From Desulfopila sp. IMCC35008 (GTDB lineage: Bacteria; Desulfobacterota; Desulfobulbia; Desulfobulbales; Desulfocapsaceae), in NCBI RefSeq assembly GCF_010646885.2, contig NZ_CP050700.1:3374501-3438500 (forward strand): 64,000 nucleotides of DNA. Reading direction: 5' to 3'. Positions within the stretch are counted from its first letter, which is position 1. Each line of letters opens with the position of its first letter. This document shows, piece after piece, positions 15,895 to 26,600 of this stretch. Below the pieces are notes generated by a model, which searched no databases, was not told the DNA's origin, and worked only from the letters and a program-made list of their open reading frames with translations. Both the position numbers and the translations under genes were made by a program.

Positions 15895-18300
15895 ATGAAA
15901 CGTTTTTTAATCATAACAGCAACAATTATACTGTTCTTACTGATTTGCCACACCCTGCTCTTTACCGTACTTCCATATGCGGTAACCACCTCCAGTCCTC
16001 AGCTTCTTCAAAAAATATACATGGGTCATGGGGAAGTGAGGGTCGACTCCTTCTCACTTACCCGGACTGTGATCAGCGGCTTTCTCGGTACCCAGGAACA
16101 GTCGGCACTCTCTTTTCCAAGGGTAGAAATACACTATTCACCGAAACAGATCGCGCAAGCAAAAATTGATTCGATACAGGTGGAAGGAGCTGTCGTCAAT
16201 TTCGACCTGACAAATGGTCAATTACGCATTCGTGGTTTGCCACCTGCCGCTGATAAGCAGAAAGGAAAGGACACAGGGATCATCACTACCCTCCCTGTCT
16301 CTATCGGGGAAATACGTTTTCTTCATTGCCGTGCGATTTTCCATACGGCTGACAAACCTCCCCTGCCTTTTTCCCTTAATGGTTCCATACGAATAAAAAC
16401 CACAGACCGGATTAACGGCTCTTACCATATCGAAGAGCTCTCTGTAGATCTTGATACGGACAATCCACTCCCTGCCGCTCTGTCCCTAATCCTGAAGAAA
16501 AATGAGAAGCATGTGCAGGTCCACCTCGCTGCTTCCATGGCCGACCTCAACGGCCTCCAGCGACTTGCTCCGCAGGTTGTTTCTTCGTTGAACGGCCAAG
16601 TGGAGTTACGTGCAAAATTTGAAGTACCGGAAAGCCTTACAGGCTTCGATCAACTCTCCGCCTCTCTCTCGTTGAAAGAACTGAACTTCCAAAAAGGTGG
16701 CGTGCATATCCAGTCAAGTGAAGATGAGCCCCTGGTAGTTCACTTCAACGGCAGTGACAAAAAACTCGAATACTCAATATCTGGACTTGAAATTACAGCC
16801 AGCCAAGTCGTTTCCGCCCAGTTGAACGGTACTATTCAACCTCGGCGTGGATTACTGGAAGGCACCGGCACAATAGGCAGTGATCTCCTAACCGAGCCTC
16901 TCCGACTGAAATTTAATGGCAATAATGGTTCCGGACAATCGACCCTGGCTGTATCCCTTTCGAGTAACAGGCAACAGATCCCACTTTCAACAGGTACTGT
17001 CCGTACCGGCCCGTTTACTGCTACTACACAATTAATCAGGACACCGGAAGGGCTAACTGCAACCGGCAGCTTGCAACTGGAACGTTTACAAACAGACCAA
17101 CCGGAACTGGATATAGGGCTTATAGAAACGACCTTCACTCATACTCCTGAGACTGAAAACAATATGGGTGTGACCGCCGGCAAGATATCCGTTCCCTCCA
17201 TCACCTATCAGGGTGAGGATCTGGCAGAAACAACAATGCAGTTCACTGTCCCCAACGCAACCAGCCGACTGCAGTTCGGCGGTTCCGTTACCGGTCATCA
17301 GGAAAGCCCTGTTCGTATCCTCTTTAGTGGCAGTTACGACCCGATTAACGAGTTGACACTGACCTATGGAATGGAGAACACCGAAATAAACAACAACTCT
17401 CTCCCCGCATTTACAGCGCTCCCGGACGGCACTGATATTTCCGCAGAAGTCTCCGCCAGCGGAATTTTTTCCTTCACCGGGGGAACCCCCAAAGGGTCTC
17501 TCCAACTTAAACTGCAAAACGGCTCTGTTCGACAGGAGGAAAAAAATATTTCGGTGAACGGGATAGCAACCGAACTCGCCTTCGACAACCTCCCCCATAC
17601 AGGCAGCAGGAAAAGCCAGTTGCTCACCCTGGATTCCATTGATATTAATACCATCCACATCAATAAAGGTTCCATATCCTATCAGCTTGAGAGCGATGGT
17701 TCGCTGTTTATTGAAAAATCCAGGTTTGGCTGGTGTGGCGGAAAGGTTGAGATCGGCTCTACCAGAATCACTCCAAAAAGTGAAGCTTTTACCACCACCC
17801 TTTACTGCGACAGATTGCAATTCGCCGAACTGCTCACCCAGCTAGGTATCTCCGATACCGACGGGGACGGTTCATTAAACGGCAGACTTCCTGTGGAGTA
17901 TTCAAAAAATGGTTTGTTTTTTGACGACGGATTTCTATTTTCCACCCCTGGTAATAGTGGTATAGTCCGTTTTAATAACACAGATATGTTACAGCAGAGC
18001 CTACCGGACATGAGCCAGGCCGCTTATCTCGATTATTCGATCCAGGCGTTGGAGAATTTTTCATATAACTGGACCAAACTGACGTTTAAAAGTATTGACG
18101 AAGATCTGCTAATAAGGATGCAGATTGACGGTAAACCAGCGATCCCGCTGCCATACGGGTATAAAAATGGACACCTCGTCAAAAAAACGGAAGGATCAGG
18201 TATTCAGCATCCGTTACGGTTGGATATAAACTTTCATCTGCCTTTCCGGGAAATGTTCAAGTATGGGCAGAACCTTCAAAAAATATTGGAGAACATGTAA
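15895..18300 (+). CDS. ydbH: YdbH-family AsmA-like inter-membrane lipid transport protein
   Basis: YdbH belongs to the AsmA-like clan with TamB and YhdP. These large beta-groove proteins bridge the periplasm and carry phospholipids to the outer membrane. The 801-residue chain has one N-terminal membrane anchor (FLIITATIILFLLICHTLLF) and a long repetitive beta-strand region. It ends with the C-terminal segment found in YdbH proteins (SIDEDLLIRMQIDGKPAIPL and HPLRLDINFHLPFREMFKY). Its identity is supported strongly by the directly following ynbE and ydbL genes, the same order as in E. coli. YnbE abuts it with no gap. Confidence 0.88.
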   Translation: MKRFLIITATIILFLLICHTLLFTVLPYAVTTSSPQLLQKIYMGHGEVRVDSFSLTRTVISGFLGTQEQSALSFPRVEIHYSPKQIAQAKIDSIQVEGAVVNFDLTNGQLRIRGLPPAADKQKGKDTGIITTLPVSIGEIRFLHCRAIFHTADKPPLPFSLNGSIRIKTTDRINGSYHIEELSVDLDTDNPLPAALSLILKKNEKHVQVHLAASMADLNGLQRLAPQVVSSLNGQVELRAKFEVPESLTGFDQLSASLSLKELNFQKGGVHIQSSEDEPLVVHFNGSDKKLEYSISGLEITASQVVSAQLNGTIQPRRGLLEGTGTIGSDLLTEPLRLKFNGNNGSGQSTLAVSLSSNRQQIPLSTGTVRTGPFTATTQLIRTPEGLTATGSLQLERLQTDQPELDIGLIETTFTHTPETENNMGVTAGKISVPSITYQGEDLAETTMQFTVPNATSRLQFGGSVTGHQESPVRILFSGSYDPINELTLTYGMENTEINNNSLPAFTALPDGTDISAEVSASGIFSFTGGTPKGSLQLKLQNGSVRQEEKNISVNGIATELAFDNLPHTGSRKSQLLTLDSIDINTIHINKGSISYQLESDGSLFIEKSRFGWCGGKVEIGSTRITPKSEAFTTTLYCDRLQFAELLTQLGISDTDGDGSLNGRLPVEYSKNGLFFDDGFLFSTPGNSGIVRFNNTDMLQQSLPDMSQAAYLDYSIQALENFSYNWTKLTFKSIDEDLLIRMQIDGKPAIPLPYGYKNGHLVKKTEGSGIQHPLRLDINFHLPFREMFKYGQNLQKILENM

Positions 18301-18495
18301 ATGGACTTGAAAACTATCCTCTTTTGCTGCACCATCACCGCTATGCCGATTGTGTTCGGTGGTTGTACAAAGCATGAGGTAGACATAAAACCTGTAGAAA
18401 TAAAACCGATCCATATCACAATCGACGTTAATGTAAAAGTCGACCGGGCACTTGATGATTTCTTCGGTGATCTTGACGAAATTGAGACTGAATAG
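18301..18495 (+). CDS. ynbE: YnbE-family outer-membrane lipoprotein
   Basis: This is a 64-residue lipoprotein precursor. The short signal ends in a lipobox with FGGCTKHEV, giving a lipidated cysteine near residue 21. The mature part repeats VDIKPVEIKPIHITIDVNVK and ends with an acidic helix, the YnbE pattern. In E. coli YnbE stacks beta strands onto YdbH at the outer membrane to complete the lipid bridge. It begins immediately after the ydbH stop and is followed 22 bp later by ydbL. Confidence 0.88.
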   Translation: MDLKTILFCCTITAMPIVFGGCTKHEVDIKPVEIKPIHITIDVNVKVDRALDDFFGDLDEIETE

Positions 18496-18517
18496 CCAAC
18501 CAGATATGAGGTATACC

Positions 18518-18889
18518 ATGTTTAATCGATCAATTGCAATTCCCCTTCTCATGATGATAGGCCTGTTTGTAGCGGTTCCCGGTATCTCACAGGGAGCCTC
18601 GATAAAGGACAGGATGGCAGCACGTATCCCCGTCATTAACAATCTGAAAGCAGCTGGCGTCGTCGGTGAAAACAACAAGGGCTTGCTTGAGTTCAGGTCC
18701 GGCGATAAATCCAAACAGGATGTCGTCACTGCAGAAAACAATGACCGAAAAAAGGTTTATGCTGCAATCGCTAAAAAAGAAGGGGTGAACCCCACGCTGG
18801 TCGGTCAACGCAGGGCCCAAATGATCGCCCAGAAGGGTAAGAAAGGACAGTGGTTCCAGGGGGCAGACGGCAAGTGGTACAAGAAGTAA
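18518..18889 (+). CDS. ydbL: YdbL-family periplasmic protein (DUF1318)
   Basis: This is a 123-residue exported protein. I chose the ATG at 18518, which opens a clear signal peptide (FNRSIAIPLLMMIGLFVAVP, cleavage near SQGAS). Upstream in-frame codons overlap ynbE. The DUF1318 features are IKDRMAARIPVINNLKAAGVVGENN followed by an AIAKKEGVNPTLVGQRRAQM helix and an aromatic, lysine-rich end (QWFQGADGKWYKK). In E. coli YdbL is a periplasmic chaperone-like partner of YdbH and YnbE. It completes the three-gene unit. Confidence 0.88.
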   Translation: MFNRSIAIPLLMMIGLFVAVPGISQGASIKDRMAARIPVINNLKAAGVVGENNKGLLEFRSGDKSKQDVVTAENNDRKKVYAAIAKKEGVNPTLVGQRRAQMIAQKGKKGQWFQGADGKWYKK

Positions 18890-18894
18890 CGAAG

Positions 18895-19635
18895 GTGAAG
18901 ATCTCAGGTCGGCAGGACGAGCTGTTTAAGGTGGATTCCGTGAAGGAAGATTTTGTTTTTACCGATCACGTCGTCGAAGTATTTGATGACATGCTGGACA
19001 GGTCCGTCCCCTATTACGGAGACGTGATCCGGGCTTCCGCCAATCTTCTTGCTTCAAGTCTCAAAAAGGGAGACACCGTTTACGATCTCGGTTGCTCCAC
19101 GGGTACCACCCTGCTTGAATTCTGCAGGTTGCTCGAGGACCGGGACTACTCCTTCGTCGGCATAGACAGCTCCCCTGCCATGCTGGAAAAAGCTCGGTTA
19201 AAAACAGAACTCTATACCAAAAAGGATTCCATTCGTTTTCTTGAAGAGGATATCACCACCATGCGCCACCACGATGCAGGTGCTTTTATCCTGAACTATA
19301 CCCTCCAGTTCATCAGGCCATTACGGCGCGAATCGTTTTTACAAAACCTGTTTGATTCACTGCGGCCGGGCGGCATACTTCTGCTCAGTGAGAAGATTAT
19401 CTCCCACGACCGCAGGCTCAACCGCGAGTATATCGACATTTATCACCGATTTAAGAAAAGCAGGGGTTACTCCGAGTTGGAAATTGCCAAAAAGCGGGAA
19501 GCTCTTGAAAATGTATTGATCCCCTTTTCCATGGAGGAAAACAGGACTATGCTGCAAAACGTAGGATTCGAGCCGGTCGAGACATTTTTTCAATGGTTTA
19601 ACTTTTGCTCATTTGTCGCAGTAAAACCCGCCTGA
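18895..19635 (+). CDS. cmoA: Carboxy-S-adenosyl-L-methionine synthase
   Basis: CmoA converts SAM and prephenate to carboxy-SAM, the donor for the cmo5U34 tRNA modification. The protein has the CmoA opening (DELFKVDSVKEDFVFTDHVV), the SAM site VYDLGCSTGTTLLEF, and the family's FILNYTLQFI segment. I place the start at the GTG 18895, just after the ydbL stop, giving 246 residues, nearly the E. coli length. The longer open frame from 18850 would overlap ydbL. cmoB follows after 19 bp, so both enzymes of the pathway are coupled. Confidence 0.92.
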   Translation: MKISGRQDELFKVDSVKEDFVFTDHVVEVFDDMLDRSVPYYGDVIRASANLLASSLKKGDTVYDLGCSTGTTLLEFCRLLEDRDYSFVGIDSSPAMLEKARLKTELYTKKDSIRFLEEDITTMRHHDAGAFILNYTLQFIRPLRRESFLQNLFDSLRPGGILLLSEKIISHDRRLNREYIDIYHRFKKSRGYSELEIAKKREALENVLIPFSMEENRTMLQNVGFEPVETFFQWFNFCSFVAVKPA

Positions 19636-19654
19636 CACCGTTTTTATACTCCCC

Positions 19655-20617
19655 ATGCAATATCTCGATTATTTTCCGGAACACATCAACACCAACGAAC
19701 TTTTATCCGTTCACAATAAACGCCAGAAGTGGGTAAACCAGGAGAAGAAAGGGTTTCTCCGTTACCGCACTCCCTACTCAGTTCTCTCACAATACAAAGC
19801 GGCTCATGTCGATCTCACCATTGACCAGGTCACAATCGGCACCGAAGATGAAGTTACAGCAAAAGAACAGAATATCATCCGTGATAATCTTCGCCAGTTC
19901 ATGCCATGGCGTAAAGGTCCGTTTTCAATTTTCGGTATTGATGTGGATGCTGAATGGAGAAGCGAACGCAAGTGGGACAGGATAGTTCCCGAGTTGCCGG
20001 ACCTGCAGGGAAAAATCATTGCGGATATCGGCTGCAACAACGGCTACTACATGTTCAGGATGGCCGGGCACAAGCCTCGCTTCATCCTTGGTTTTGAGCC
20101 CTCTGTTCAGCATTATTACTGCTTTAACGCCTTGAATGGCATGGCTGGTCAGCAGAATTTGGCAATTGATCTGCTCGGCATCGAACATCTCCACCTCTTC
20201 TCCGACTGTTTCGATGCGGTTTTCCTGATGGGTATCATTTACCACCGCCCCTCCCCGGTCGACACCCTCCGTGATATTATTACGGCCCTGCAACCGGGAG
20301 GCACCCTTATCCTTGAATCCCAGGCTATACCGGGTGACGAACCATACGCCCTCTTTCCCGACTCCACCTACGCCAAGGTTCCCGGCACCTATTTCGTACC
20401 GACGGGACAGTGCATTTACAACTGGATGAAAAAGGCTGGTTTTTCGAATATCCGGATCTTCTGCAACCACCCCATGAGTAGCGATGAACAGCGAAAGACA
20501 GAATGGATGTGTTTTGAATCATACAATGATTTTATCAATCCGGAAAACAGCCGGCTCACGGTTGAGGGATATCCCGCTCCCTGCCGAGTTTTCCTGAAAG
20601 GGCAAAAAAAAGCGTAA
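19655..20617 (+). CDS. cmoB: tRNA U34 carboxymethyltransferase
   Basis: CmoB transfers the carboxymethyl group from carboxy-SAM to 5-hydroxyuridine 34 of certain tRNAs, giving uridine-5-oxyacetate and wider wobble decoding. The 320-residue protein has an N-terminal alpha-helical part with LRQFMPWRKGPFSIFGIDVD and EWRSERKWDRI. The Rossmann core includes IADIGCNNGYYMFRM and DAVFLMGIIYHRPSPVDTLR. These are strong CmoB signatures and the length matches. It follows cmoA. Confidence 0.95.
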   Translation: MQYLDYFPEHINTNELLSVHNKRQKWVNQEKKGFLRYRTPYSVLSQYKAAHVDLTIDQVTIGTEDEVTAKEQNIIRDNLRQFMPWRKGPFSIFGIDVDAEWRSERKWDRIVPELPDLQGKIIADIGCNNGYYMFRMAGHKPRFILGFEPSVQHYYCFNALNGMAGQQNLAIDLLGIEHLHLFSDCFDAVFLMGIIYHRPSPVDTLRDIITALQPGGTLILESQAIPGDEPYALFPDSTYAKVPGTYFVPTGQCIYNWMKKAGFSNIRIFCNHPMSSDEQRKTEWMCFESYNDFINPENSRLTVEGYPAPCRVFLKGQKKA

Positions 20618-20695
20618 CACCGGTTGTTTTTGGCGCCAGGTATGTATACAATTGGCCTACCGTAAAAATATCTTTATGACACAAGGAGTCATTGT

Positions 20696-21244
20696 ATGAA
20701 CAAAGAGAACTGCACATTATTCAGCAGTGGGTTAAAAGGGGCGGAAGCCACCTTTGGTGAATCCGCCGAGAAATACGGCGTCAAGGAAGTTATCTACTCC
20801 TTTGAGGGCCATCGGTTATCCCGTGAAAAAAATGTCACCATCCTGGATCAGGAAGAACTTGAGCGAGGCGATATCTCCATGGAGCTGGCCTCCAGAATGC
20901 TCAACCGCACCTATTATGAAACCGAAAAAATCCGGAAGGTCCTGCAGACCATTTTCCACATGGTAAACAGTGGACACCAGGTTTTTGTTATCGGTACCAT
21001 CCAGGAAGACGGATCGGTGAAAGGCGGTACCGGCTGGGCTGTGGAGTTGGCCAAGATGTTCAACCGTCCCCTTCATGTTTTTGACCAGCCCAACAAGCAG
21101 TGGTTCTCCTGGACCAACAACAGCTGGCAGGAAGACACTCCAAAAATCGAATATGATACTTTCGTCGGTTCCGGTACCCGTTACCTCAACGATGCCGGTC
21201 GCGAAGCGATCGAGAAGCTTTTTACTGACTCGTTCGGCGAATAG
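20696..21244 (+). CDS. SLOG-like Rossmann-fold nucleotide-binding protein, unknown role
   Basis: This soluble protein of 182 residues has features of the YpsA/SLOG family: FSSGLKGAEATFGESAEKYG at the N-terminus, a QVFVIGTIQEDGSVKGGTGW segment, and VELAKMFNRPLHVFDQ. It ends with a GSGTRYLNDAGREAIEKLF helix. SLOG proteins bind nucleotides or their derivatives, and many are stress- or cytokinin-related. No catalytic residue can be assigned with confidence here. It has a good AAGGAG site before the ATG and its own terminator, so it appears to be a single-gene unit between cmoB and the SDR gene. Confidence 0.7.
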   Translation: MNKENCTLFSSGLKGAEATFGESAEKYGVKEVIYSFEGHRLSREKNVTILDQEELERGDISMELASRMLNRTYYETEKIRKVLQTIFHMVNSGHQVFVIGTIQEDGSVKGGTGWAVELAKMFNRPLHVFDQPNKQWFSWTNNSWQEDTPKIEYDTFVGSGTRYLNDAGREAIEKLFTDSFGE

Positions 21245-21267
21245 GTCCTCGCTTCAGGTAGACTTAA

Positions 21268-21307
21268 AGGCTGCATTCAGTGCTTCACTGGTTGCGGCCT
21301 TTTTTTG
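21268..21307 (+). terminator. Intrinsic terminator after the SLOG-like gene
   Basis: The stem joins AGGCTGCA at 21268-21275 with TTGCGGCCT near 21292-21300, and an inner CAGTG/CACTG pair extends it. Seven T follow at 21300-21306. It lies between convergent genes and terminates plus-strand transcription. Confidence 0.85.
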
Positions 21308-21315
21308 TTTTGTAC

Positions 21316-22059
21316 TTAAGCCATACCTCCATTAGCGCCAATATTCTGGCCGCTGATCCAGGACGACTCTTCCCGAACCAGCAGGGAAACCGCATCGGCG
21401 ATATCTGCCGGAGTCCCAATCCGCCCTAATGCCGCCATCGCCGCCATCCCCTGAATCTGCTCCTCACTTTTGCCCCTCCTGAACAGCTCCGTATCCACCG
21501 GCCCCGGCGAAAGTGAATTCACCGTAATCCGGCGTGAGCCTAGCTCTTTAGCCAGAACGCGGGTCAACTGATCCACTGCACCTTTGGTTGCTGCATACAG
21601 GCCATATGTTGGCAACAACATCCGGGTAACGGTAGATGAAATATTGATTATCCTGCCTCCATCAACCATTCTATGTGCCGCTTCCCGGCAACAGAAGAAG
21701 ACACCCTTTATATTCAGCGCCACGATTGCATCAAAATCTTCTTCGGTGAGATCATAAATTGTTTGGTTCAATAACATGCCCGCATTGTTCACCAGTATAT
21801 CGAGCCGTCCAAAAGTGTTATCCGTGCGTTCAAAAAGGGCTGCAACATCATGAGCCCTGCACATGTCTGCCTGAACCGCTATTGCAATTCCGCCACCGTC
21901 CTCTATCTCACGCACGGTTTCACCCGCCTCTTTTAAACCGCTCGCATAATTGACCACGACACTCGCCCCCAACTCTGCGAGACGGCCGGATATCGCCCGA
22001 CCGATTCCTTTTGAACCACCTGTTACTACGGCTACTTTGCCATTTAATATTGTATCCAT
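21316..22059 (-). CDS. Short-chain dehydrogenase/reductase
   Basis: This 247-residue classical SDR reduces a carbonyl or oxidises an alcohol with NAD(P). The cofactor motif is VTGGSKGIGRAISGRLAELG. NNAG is present in ILVNNAGMLLNQTIYDLTEE, the catalytic serine in INISSTVTRML, and the catalytic Tyr-x-x-x-Lys as YAATKGAV. A C-terminal SSWISGQNIGANGGMA resembles FabG and related enzymes. No neighbour indicates the substrate. It stands alone between the SLOG-like gene and carA, with which it is divergent. Confidence 0.9.
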   Translation of the reverse strand: MDTILNGKVAVVTGGSKGIGRAISGRLAELGASVVVNYASGLKEAGETVREIEDGGGIAIAVQADMCRAHDVAALFERTDNTFGRLDILVNNAGMLLNQTIYDLTEEDFDAIVALNIKGVFFCCREAAHRMVDGGRIINISSTVTRMLLPTYGLYAATKGAVDQLTRVLAKELGSRRITVNSLSPGPVDTELFRRGKSEEQIQGMAAMAALGRIGTPADIADAVSLLVREESSWISGQNIGANGGMA

Positions 22060-22207
22060 AGCCCTCTCTAACTTTTAGTATTTATCCAATGACTGGGGAT
22101 TCCTTATGAAGTCTGTTACCGCTATAGGCAATTAATGGTACCACCTTAGGATGAACCTTATCAACCATCTTGAGAATCGATTTCCACAAGAACTGAACCA
22201 TTTCCTA

Positions 22208-22236
22208 TTGACGAAAATCTCGGTTATAGGTTATAT
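22208..22236 (+). promoter_or_regulatory. Promoter of carAB, within a 355-bp divergent gap
   Basis: TTGACG at 22208-22213 and TTATAT at 22231-22236 are spaced 17 bp, giving a start near 22243 and a leader of about 170 nt before the carA ATG at 22415. The gap 22060-22414 shows no gene. A weak 5-bp hairpin (AGGGT/ACCCT, 22240-22259) lies at the expected transcript start. No clear attenuator was found. Confidence 0.6.
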
Positions 22237-22414
22237 ATTAGGGTTTTTCTGCGCACCCTGATTATATGTTCCGGGTACTTTCGACAAGTTCCATGGCACC
22301 GAGTTCCTCTCTATGAATGGTGTTGACAGTGCAGAATTACCCTCCGAACAGCTCATCGCATCCACGTACCGCCCACCGGTATAGATTTAGATACAATACT
22401 GAGGATACAGTTTG

Positions 22415-23536
22415 ATGAAAGCACTAATAGCCCTGGAAGACGGCACGATCTTTGAAGGAAAGTCCTTTACCGGCCCCGGAGAGACAGTGGGCGAAATTGT
22501 CTTCAACACCTCCATGTCCGGCTACCAGGAAGTACTCACCGACCCCTCCTATACAGGTCAAATCGTCACCATGACCTATCCCCTCATCGGCAACTACGGT
22601 GTCAATGAAGAGGATATGGAAAGCTCACGGGTCCACCCGATGGCCTTTCTGGTAAAGGAATACAACCGCATTCCCTCCAACCACCGCTCAACCAGACCGC
22701 TGGCCGATTTTTTAAAGGAATACGGTGTACTTGGAGTGGAGGGTTTTGACACCCGTGCCCTGGTAAGGCATATCCGCACGGCCGGCGCCATGAAAGGCGT
22801 CGTCTCCACAGAGGATCTTGACCCGGATTCGCTGATGCAAAAAGCTAAAAACTGGACCGGTCTGGTAGGCCAGGACATGGTAAAGCGTGTTACCTGCGAG
22901 GTTCCCTACGGCTGGGCCGATAACAAACCGGTTCCCGGCACGGCCTTTAGCACTGCCGAAAAGGGATTAACCTCCCCTCTAAAAGTTGTGGCCTTTGATT
23001 TCGGTCTCAAATATAACCAGCTGCGAATCTTCACCGAACTTAACTGCCAGGTCCAGGTTGTACCGGCCACCACTGATGCTGCAACAGTTCTGGCAATGAA
23101 TCCGGACGGCATTTTTCTCTCAAACGGACCCGGTGATCCGGAAGGTGTTCAGGGTGTTGTCGACACTATCCGTGAGCTGCTTGGCAAAAAACCGATCTTC
23201 GGAATCTGCCTGGGGCACCAGATGCTGGGCCTGGCCTATGGCGGCTCGACCTACAAACTCAAGTTCGGCCATCGCGGTAGTAACCAGCCAGTCAAGGATC
23301 TGACCACCGGTCATGTGGAAATCACCGCCCAGAATCACGGCTTCTGTGTCGACAGCGACAGCCTTGACACCAACCAGATAGAAATTACCCACATCAACCT
23401 CAACGATAACAGCGTAGAGGGAATGCGTCACAAGACACACCCCGCGTTTTCTGTCCAGTACCATCCAGAACACGCACCGGGACCACACGACTCCCTTTAT
23501 CTCTTCAACCGGTTCATCGATATGATGCGGAGCTGA
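22415..23536 (+). CDS. carA: Carbamoyl-phosphate synthase small subunit
   Basis: CarA is the glutaminase that supplies ammonia to CarB for carbamoyl phosphate, a precursor of arginine and pyrimidines. The 373-residue protein has the N-terminal CPSase domain ([16 protein letters not shown]) and a class I amidotransferase domain. That domain carries the catalytic cysteine in [15 protein letters not shown] and the HPEH of the catalytic His-Glu. I chose the ATG at 22415, 8 bp after GAGGAT, rather than the TTG one codon earlier. carB follows after 65 bp. Confidence 0.96.
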   Translation: MKALIALEDGTIFEGKSFTGPGETVGEIVFNTSMSGYQEVLTDPSYTGQIVTMTYPLIGNYGVNEEDMESSRVHPMAFLVKEYNRIPSNHRSTRPLADFLKEYGVLGVEGFDTRALVRHIRTAGAMKGVVSTEDLDPDSLMQKAKNWTGLVGQDMVKRVTCEVPYGWADNKPVPGTAFSTAEKGLTSPLKVVAFDFGLKYNQLRIFTELNCQVQVVPATTDAATVLAMNPDGIFLSNGPGDPEGVQGVVDTIRELLGKKPIFGICLGHQMLGLAYGGSTYKLKFGHRGSNQPVKDLTTGHVEITAQNHGFCVDSDSLDTNQIEITHINLNDNSVEGMRHKTHPAFSVQYHPEHAPGPHDSLYLFNRFIDMMRS

Positions 23537-23601
23537 TTTTCTCCGTTGTTCGGTTCTCTTACAACCCTGTTTACAACTCACACGATACCAGACCAGAAAA
23601 T

Positions 23602-26600
23602 ATGCCGAAAAGAACAGACATTAAGAAAATCCTCATAATCGGCTCCGGCCCTATTATTATCAGTCAGGCCTGTGAATTCGATTACTCCGGCGCCCAGGCG
23701 GTCAAAGCCCTGAAAGAGGAAGGGTATGAAGTTGTGCTTATCAACTCCAACCCTGCCACCATCATGACCGATCCGGAACTTGCCGATGCCACCTACATCG
23801 AGCCGATCACACCAGAATTTGTCAGCAAGGTAATCGAAAAAGAACGCCCCGATGCCCTGCTGCCGACACTGGGTGGTCAGACCGCTCTCAATACTGCCAT
23901 CAAGGTTGCTGAAACCGGTATTCTCGACAAATATAATGTTGAGCTGCTGGCCGCTGACATTGATGTCATTAAAAAAGCGGAAGGCCGCGATGAGTTCCGG
24001 GAAGCCATGCGGACCATTAACCTCAAGGTTCCTGAATCGGCAATCGTCCATACCCTGGAAGATGCAATGGCGGCAGCCGATGAAATAGGATTCCCCATTA
24101 TTGTCCGGCCCAGCTTTACTTTAGGTGGGACGGGCGGTGGTGTTGCCTATAACAGACAGGAGCTTGAGGACTTCTGTACCACAGGGCTCGACCTCTCCAT
24201 GACCACGGAGATCATGCTCGAACGCAGTCTGCTCGGCTGGAAAGAGTATGAACTTGAGGTTATGCGGGACCGCAACGATAACGTTGTGATCATCTGTTCC
24301 ATCGAGAACATGGATGCCATGGGTGTACACACCGGTGACTCAATCACTGTCGCACCTGCCCAGACTCTCACAGACCGTGAGTACCAGGATATGCGGGATG
24401 CTGCCATTGCCATTATCCGGGAAATCGGAGTTGAGACTGGAGGCTCGAACGTCCAGTTTGCAGTGAACCCCGAAGACGGCGAACTGATGGTTATCGAAAT
24501 GAACCCAAGGGTGTCGAGAAGCTCAGCACTCGCCTCCAAGGCCACCGGTTTTCCCATCGCCAAGATTGCGGCGAAACTGGCTGTCGGATATACCCTGGAT
24601 GAAATCAAGAACGATATAACGCGAGAAACATACGCCTCGTTTGAGCCGACCATCGATTACTGTGTTGTCAAAATTCCGCGCTGGACATTTGAAAAATTCC
24701 CGGAAGCGGACGATATTCTCACTACCGCCATGAAATCGGTTGGCGAGACTATGGCCATTGGCCGAACATTTAAAGAAGCCTTTCAGAAAGGGATGCGCTC
24801 TCTTGAAACCGGCCGGTTCGGTTTCGGTGGCGACGGAAAAGATGTTCTCACCAATATTGAACCGGAAGATCTTGAACACGGCCTGCGGGTCCCGAACTCC
24901 AAGCGAATCGCCCATGTCTACGAGGCGCTGAAGCGCGGCATGGATATTCAGGAAATGTTCAGGCTGACGGGTATTGATCCCTGGTTTCTTTACAACCTCA
25001 ACCAGATTGTTGAAACCGAAGAGGAGATTATCCAAAGAGGTTTCCAGGGGCTGGACAAATCCTTTCTCAGAACCTGTAAGGAACAAGGGTTCTCAGATCT
25101 GCAACTCGCCCACCTGACAGGGACATCGGAAGACGACATCCGAACACTGCGTAGCAGTGAACAGGTAACACCGGTCTATAAAAGGGTTGATACCTGTGGT
25201 GCAGAATTCGAATCGTACACTCCCTATTATTATTCCACGTACGAGATGGAAAATGAGGCCGTTGAGACAGATTGCAAGAAGATCGTCATCCTCGGAGGTG
25301 GCCCGAACCGCATTGGCCAGGGTATCGAGTTTGATTACTGTTGTGTCCACGCCTCATTTGCCTTAAGGGAGATCGGTGTCGAGTCGATCATGATCAACTC
25401 CAACCCGGAGACCGTCTCCACCGATTACGACACCTCTGATAAACTATATTTCGAACCGCTTACCAGGGAGGACGTCCTTAATATCATCGAACAGGAAAAG
25501 CCTGATGGCATCATCGTTCAGTTTGGTGGTCAGACCCCTCTTAATCTTGCCGTACCACTGGCAAAAGCCGGGGTGAAGATCATCGGCACTCAGCCGGATG
25601 CCATTGATCGGGCAGAGGACAGGAAGCGGTTCCAGCAGTTCCTGCAAAAGCTGAACCTGCGGCAGCCCGACAACGATACGGTACATAACCTGAACGAGGC
25701 GCTTGATGCAGCCAACCGTATCGGCTATCCGGTTGTAGTCCGTCCGTCCTATGTCCTTGGCGGGCGTGACATGCGTATCGTCTACAATGATCAGGGAATC
25801 CGTGATTTCATGGTCGCCGTCGGCGGAACGTCTTTGGAACATCCCATCCTGATCGACAAATTCTTAAAGGATGCTATTGAAGTAGATGTTGATGCCTTGA
25901 GTGATGGCAATACAACTATCATCGGCGGCATTATGGAACATGTGGAGGAGGCAGGTATTCATTCCGGTGATTCCGCCTGTGTCCTGCCGCCGCATACCTT
26001 ATCTGCAGATATCATAAGGCAGATCAAGGACGCCTCCCGGGCCATGGCCAAGGAGCTTGGGGTTGTAGGCCTCATGAACGTGCAGTTCGCGGTGAAAGAA
26101 GAGGTGCTCTATATACTTGAGGTTAACCCCCGTGCTTCACGGACCGTACCTTTTGTCAGTAAAGCCACCGGTGTCCCATTAGCCAAACTTGCAACCAAGG
26201 TCATGATGGGCAAGACACTTCAGGAACTTGGTGTAACCGGAGAAACGGATATCTCCCATTGGGCCGTCAAGGAAGCGGTCTTCCCGTTTGACCGTTTCGA
26301 CAAGGTCGACACCCTGCTCGGACCGGAGATGAAATCAACCGGTGAGGTCATGGGTATTGATGACAATCTCGGTCTGGCCATTGCCAAGGCACATTTGGCT
26401 GCCGGCTCCACCCTGCCACTTTCCGGAAATGTTTTTATCAGTGTCCGTGACAGTGATAAAAAAGCGGTCCTGCCTGTAGCCAAAAAACTTGTTGAGCTTG
26501 GTTTCAAGCTGGTAGTTACTGCGGGTACCTCAGAATTTTTAAAAGCGGAAGGAGTTCCCTGTGAGTATGTAAATAAAATTTCCCAGGGACGTCCGCATAT

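Noticed and set aside
17086..17820. Long minus-strand open frame of 244 codons inside ydbH
   Set aside because: It lies fully inside the well-supported ydbH frame, has no signal or domain features, and lacks a ribosome site; it is a shadow frame.
24523..25086. Minus-strand open frame of 187 codons inside carB
   Set aside because: carB is unmistakable on the plus strand; the antisense frame shows no recognisable motif.
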